Of a stretch of DNA of 7,798 nucleotides, positions 4,885-7,798 are shown piece after piece. This stretch comes from JAPLJQ01 sp037143735. Its GTDB lineage: Bacteria; Desulfobacterota; Syntrophia; Syntrophales; UBA2185. Each line of letters starts with the position of its first letter. Positions within the stretch are counted from its first letter, which is position 1. The DNA is taken from NCBI GenBank assembly GCA_037143735.1, contig JBAWYD010000102.1, positions 1-7,798 on the forward strand, given 5' to 3'. The position numbers and the translations under genes are program-made. Under the pieces are notes generated by a model, which saw nothing but the letters and a program-made list of their open reading frames with translations, made no database searches and was not told the origin of the DNA.

Positions 4885-7796
4885 ACGCCGTCTCCTTCCA
4901 CGGCCCCCAGAAGGAGATGGGCCGCCTCGACATCCTTTTTCCAGTGCGCCATCGCCACGGAGGGCTTCTGGGAAAGATAGTTCAGCAAGGCGATGATCGT
5001 CTGCCGGCGGTCCCAGTAATTGGGGATCTCCTGCTTGAGATAATCCAACCCCGGTCGCGGATCATCCTCCTCGGCGGTCTTGTACACGGCAAAGAGGATC
5101 TGTCGCAGCAGCGATCCGGCAAACCCCTCGCCGGAAAGATCACGCCCCTTGAGCTCGTCGGGCGTCTTCAGGCGAGTCTGGTTGGCGGCGCCGCTGCCGA
5201 GCAGGTCCCGATAATCGCGAATGCCGAAGCCGCGGGCGAACTCCTGATAGACACCGTCGCGGTATTCCCCGTGGGCCTCGATCTCGACGCCCTTGATATA
5301 AAAACGCTCCTCCGGCAGAAGGCGCTTCCAAATACCGCTGTCCAGACCGTCGGGAACGAGAAAATCGGAGGCGATCCGGACGGCGCTCTTGATCATATCC
5401 GTCAACGGCGACGACTCCCCGGCCCTGCGGACCCGCCGGAGCTCGCGTTCCACGTCGATATCCTCGATGGCGCTATAGGCCGTGACGACCCGCAGGGCTG
5501 CGGCGTAGGCAGCCAACTGATAGTCCGAATCGCCGAAGTTCGGATCTTCCTTATCGTCGATCTCCAGCATGGTTTTGAGCTGCCGCTGAACCTCGGCTTG
5601 GACGTCCGGGTAGATGTCGGACCGGTCTCCTCGGAGGGTCTCCTTCCGTTTGCGCAGGATGAGAAGGACCGTTCCCTGGACATATTTCCCCGTTCGGAAG
5701 GAGGTGTCCGTTTCGGTGGCGATGGTCCACGCCGCCGTCACCCTGAGACCCGCCGACCAGAGAATGAGGGCGAGGTCCGCCCAGACGTCCACGTCCTGGT
5801 GGGTGAACATGACGAGCTGCAGGCCGTTGTCCGGCATGTTCTCGGCCAGACGGCGATAGCACTCCACCATGGCGATCCGGAAGTTCTCATCCGTCCCCTT
5901 GACGGCCAGGGCGCGCTTGCTGTCGGCGTACCACTCGGGGAAGAGGACGGGCAGGCGCTTTTCATACCAGGCCAGAAAGAGTTCGGAGAGTTCTTCGTAA
6001 TTGACGGCGTCGGCGTAGGGGGGATCGGTGATCCAGAGATCGGCGGTGTGGGTCGTCATTCGCGTATCCTGGGGAACGACCTGCGAATCGGAACCGATAT
6101 TCCTTTCCGGAAGGGTGAGAGGCCATGACGTCTTTAAAGCACCATGCGCCCTGGTCGCATAGGTGACCAGTGTGTTCAATGCCTGATTGAAATAGGCTTG
6201 TGCCCCTTTTTCGTTCGCTGCACTGGAATCCCACCTGCACAATCGTGAGCACCAGTCCGCCATCCGCCCGATGCCGAGGAGAAGTGCAACGCCGACCTTT
6301 TGGGTCTTCGCTGTCTGGGCCGCCAGTTCCTGAAATAGACCGATCGTCAGCAACTGCCGGGGATTATAGAGATGATGCCAATGGGTCCAGCCGCGTGTGC
6401 GAATCGGTTCATCTGTTTTGGCGCCTGGTTCGATTTTCCTATCAGGAATGAACCCCTTGGCCTGCCAGTCCTGGAAGCGCTCCCTGAGGAGGCGCAGAAC
6501 CTCGACCTCCCGTTTTAGATCTGCCGGCGTCGGTGCCCGGTAACACTTTTCGCCCGTCTCCGGGCCCACCCAACGTATGCAGTAGAGGCGTTCCTGGAGG
6601 GCGTCGTCCGGTCGCGGGACAAGATCTTCGTTTTCCCAGAGCCGCAGCCCCTCCCGACCCCGGAGTGCGTCAATGGGGGTGACGGTCCGCATTTCCGGCG
6701 GGATCTGGTTTCCCTCCTTGTCCACGGGGCAGCGGATGCCGTTGTCACAGGTATATTCTCGCTTAACCTTTTCTATTTCATCAGGGCTTGCGTCCTGGAC
6801 GATTTCGATCCGGAAGGATTTTGTGCTCTTGTCGGGGATCAGGCGGGCGATGGTCCGCGTCTTCTGGCCGATGATCCATGAAGGGGCCAGGGGAACCCGC
6901 CAGCCCGTCAAGGGGTCCGTCGCCTCGATGCAGTAGATGTAATAGTCGGCCTTCCATCCCTTCCCGACGGTCTCTCCCGTGGTTTCGTCTCGCCAGCCCT
7001 CGTCGTTCCGCTCGATCCCCCAGGCCTCGATCTGACGCCCTGCGGCGTCATAGACCTGCTGCTGTACCTTCCGGATTTCCTTCGCCGTCTCCGCGCCGCC
7101 GCCGATAAGATGGATGGCCGCCCAGGTCAGGAGGGCGCTTACGGGGCTGAGGTCCGTCCCATAGACGTCGCAGCCCATGACCGCGGCCTCGAAGGGGACG
7201 CTTCCCCCGCCGCAGAAGGCGTCGCCGACACGAGGAGGGTGGCCGAAGTGCCTCCTGCCCAGTTCATTGACCAGTTCCGGGAGGCTGTGCACCTCCGTTT
7301 CCAGGTGGGCGTTGATGGCCTGCCAGGCCGCTTCCGAAGGACCGGCGATCTCTTCCGGTCGCACGCAATAGGTGAGTTTCTTGTCGTAACCCATCCGGTT
7401 GAAGGCCCGCCGCTGCATATGTGCCCGGTCTTCCCTGGCTGCCGATTTCTTCCACTGCCATTTTTCGTTCTTGCAGTCGAAGTAGAATTCCCTTTCCGTA
7501 TCGGTGGCATGCTCGTAGACCTCCGCGGCGGGAATATTTCCCCGCAGCCGATTCCAAAGACCTTCCTCGTCCATCGTCATGAGCTTCAGGAAGATCTCCC
7601 GATCCTTCTTCGGGTCGCCGGAAGCGGGCAGGAGCAGGCCCAGTATGGCCGCCCGGACGAGGACGAGGGGCTTGCGGCCCCACCATTTGCCGAGGCCCGT
7701 GAGGGTCTGGCTGTTGTTGGACTTCCGCTCCTTGTAGCTTTCCTTGGAGAGCTTGCTGACGGGAAACTGGGTTTCGATGAAGGTCGGATCGTTCAT
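4881..7796 (-). CDS. DUF1156-domain adenine-specific DNA methylase (COG1743-like)
   Basis: A 971-residue protein expected to methylate adenine in DNA as part of a multi-gene anti-phage system; relatives sit beside phospholipase-D/SNF2-type helicases and large ATPases. The N-terminal DUF1156 signature is visible as GKWWGRKPL (36-44). The SAM-binding loop is DAFCGGGSVPFE (192-203), with acidic Asp215 in GTDLSPVSALLTW. The catalytic motif IV is DPPY (591-594), in DPPYADAVNYEEL, as typical for N6-adenine enzymes. Nearly 390 residues lie between motifs I and IV and include scattered Cys (350, 356, 406, 418). This family often has a Zn-ribbon there, but clear CxxC pairs are missing. The C-terminal 250 residues are family-specific and unassigned. 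The ATG at 7796 gives the expected N-terminus, but its ribosome-binding site is outside the window. The stop overlaps the helicase stub. The gene resembles the methylase of class 1 DISARM-like or DUF1156/DUF499 loci; which one cannot be decided without the genes beyond the right edge. Confidence 0.85.
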   Translation of the reverse strand: MNDPTFIETQFPVSKLSKESYKERKSNNSQTLTGLGKWWGRKPLVLVRAAILGLLLPASGDPKKDREIFLKLMTMDEEGLWNRLRGNIPAAEVYEHATDTEREFYFDCKNEKWQWKKSAAREDRAHMQRRAFNRMGYDKKLTYCVRPEEIAGPSEAAWQAINAHLETEVHSLPELVNELGRRHFGHPPRVGDAFCGGGSVPFEAAVMGCDVYGTDLSPVSALLTWAAIHLIGGGAETAKEIRKVQQQVYDAAGRQIEAWGIERNDEGWRDETTGETVGKGWKADYYIYCIEATDPLTGWRVPLAPSWIIGQKTRTIARLIPDKSTKSFRIEIVQDASPDEIEKVKREYTCDNGIRCPVDKEGNQIPPEMRTVTPIDALRGREGLRLWENEDLVPRPDDALQERLYCIRWVGPETGEKCYRAPTPADLKREVEVLRLLRERFQDWQAKGFIPDRKIEPGAKTDEPIRTRGWTHWHHLYNPRQLLTIGLFQELAAQTAKTQKVGVALLLGIGRMADWCSRLCRWDSSAANEKGAQAYFNQALNTLVTYATRAHGALKTSWPLTLPERNIGSDSQVVPQDTRMTTHTADLWITDPPYADAVNYEELSELFLAWYEKRLPVLFPEWYADSKRALAVKGTDENFRIAMVECYRRLAENMPDNGLQLVMFTHQDVDVWADLALILWSAGLRVTAAWTIATETDTSFRTGKYVQGTVLLILRKRKETLRGDRSDIYPDVQAEVQRQLKTMLEIDDKEDPNFGDSDYQLAAYAAALRVVTAYSAIEDIDVERELRRVRRAGESSPLTDMIKSAVRIASDFLVPDGLDSGIWKRLLPEERFYIKGVEIEAHGEYRDGVYQEFARGFGIRDYRDLLGSGAANQTRLKTPDELKGRDLSGEGFAGSLLRQILFAVYKTAEEDDPRPGLDYLKQEIPNYWDRRQTIIALLNYLSQKPSVAMAHWKKDVEAAHLLLGAVEGDGV

Positions 7797-7798
7797 GC

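Noticed and set aside
4797..6128. Long open frame of 443 codons on the plus strand
   Set aside because: It is antisense to the DUF1156 gene, has no recognisable motif, and long antisense frames are expected opposite GC-rich coding sequence.
1..7798. CRISPR array, tRNA or rRNA
   Set aside because: No regularly spaced repeats, no cloverleaf-like segment and no rRNA-like sequence were seen on either strand.

Overview
The window reads as an accessory defence island from a bacterium, probably Gram-negative. The organism cannot be named from the sequence. By eye, the DUF1156 gene at the right is GC-rich, the 935-4704 gene pair is more balanced, and the two stretches bracketing that pair (718-934 and 4705-4839) are AT-rich. 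That mosaic composition fits assembly from several sources.

Left end (1-717): remains of other systems. A solitary antitoxin of the HigA-like 'addiction module antidote' type lies on the + strand, with a good sigma70-like promoter and an overlapping inverted-repeat operator. It is cut by one in-frame TAA. No toxin gene is visible beside it. On the - strand, the first 46 or so codons of a phospholipase-D-type helicase run into a frameshifted shred of a Fic-family N-terminal domain.

Middle (718-4839): a two-gene, - strand, translationally coupled cassette. The first gene (4704 to 2149) encodes an 851-residue protein joining an HSP90/MutL-type GHKL ATPase to a probable PD-(D/E)XK nuclease. The second (2152 to 935) encodes a 405-residue amino-DNA methyltransferase with a DPMSGSGTT SAM loop and an SPPY catalytic motif. 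Together they look like a compact ATPase-gated restriction-modification system, related to the MutL/MORC-like ATPases known from restriction-modification loci.

Right end (4840-7796): a 971-residue DUF1156-type (COG1743-like) adenine DNA methylase on the - strand. Its stop overlaps, as ATGA, the start of a second copy of the same helicase 5' end. That copy is open for only 15 homologous codons and then breaks.

The cassette is therefore bracketed by two copies of the first 15 codons of the same helicase gene (673-717 and 4840-4884). These encode identical residues but differ at five synonymous sites. This is too diverged for a fresh target duplication, and it suggests recombination between two related defence operons. 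The DUF1156 methylase is intact, but its helicase partner is disrupted in this window. The likely working system here is the GHKL-nuclease/methyltransferase pair.
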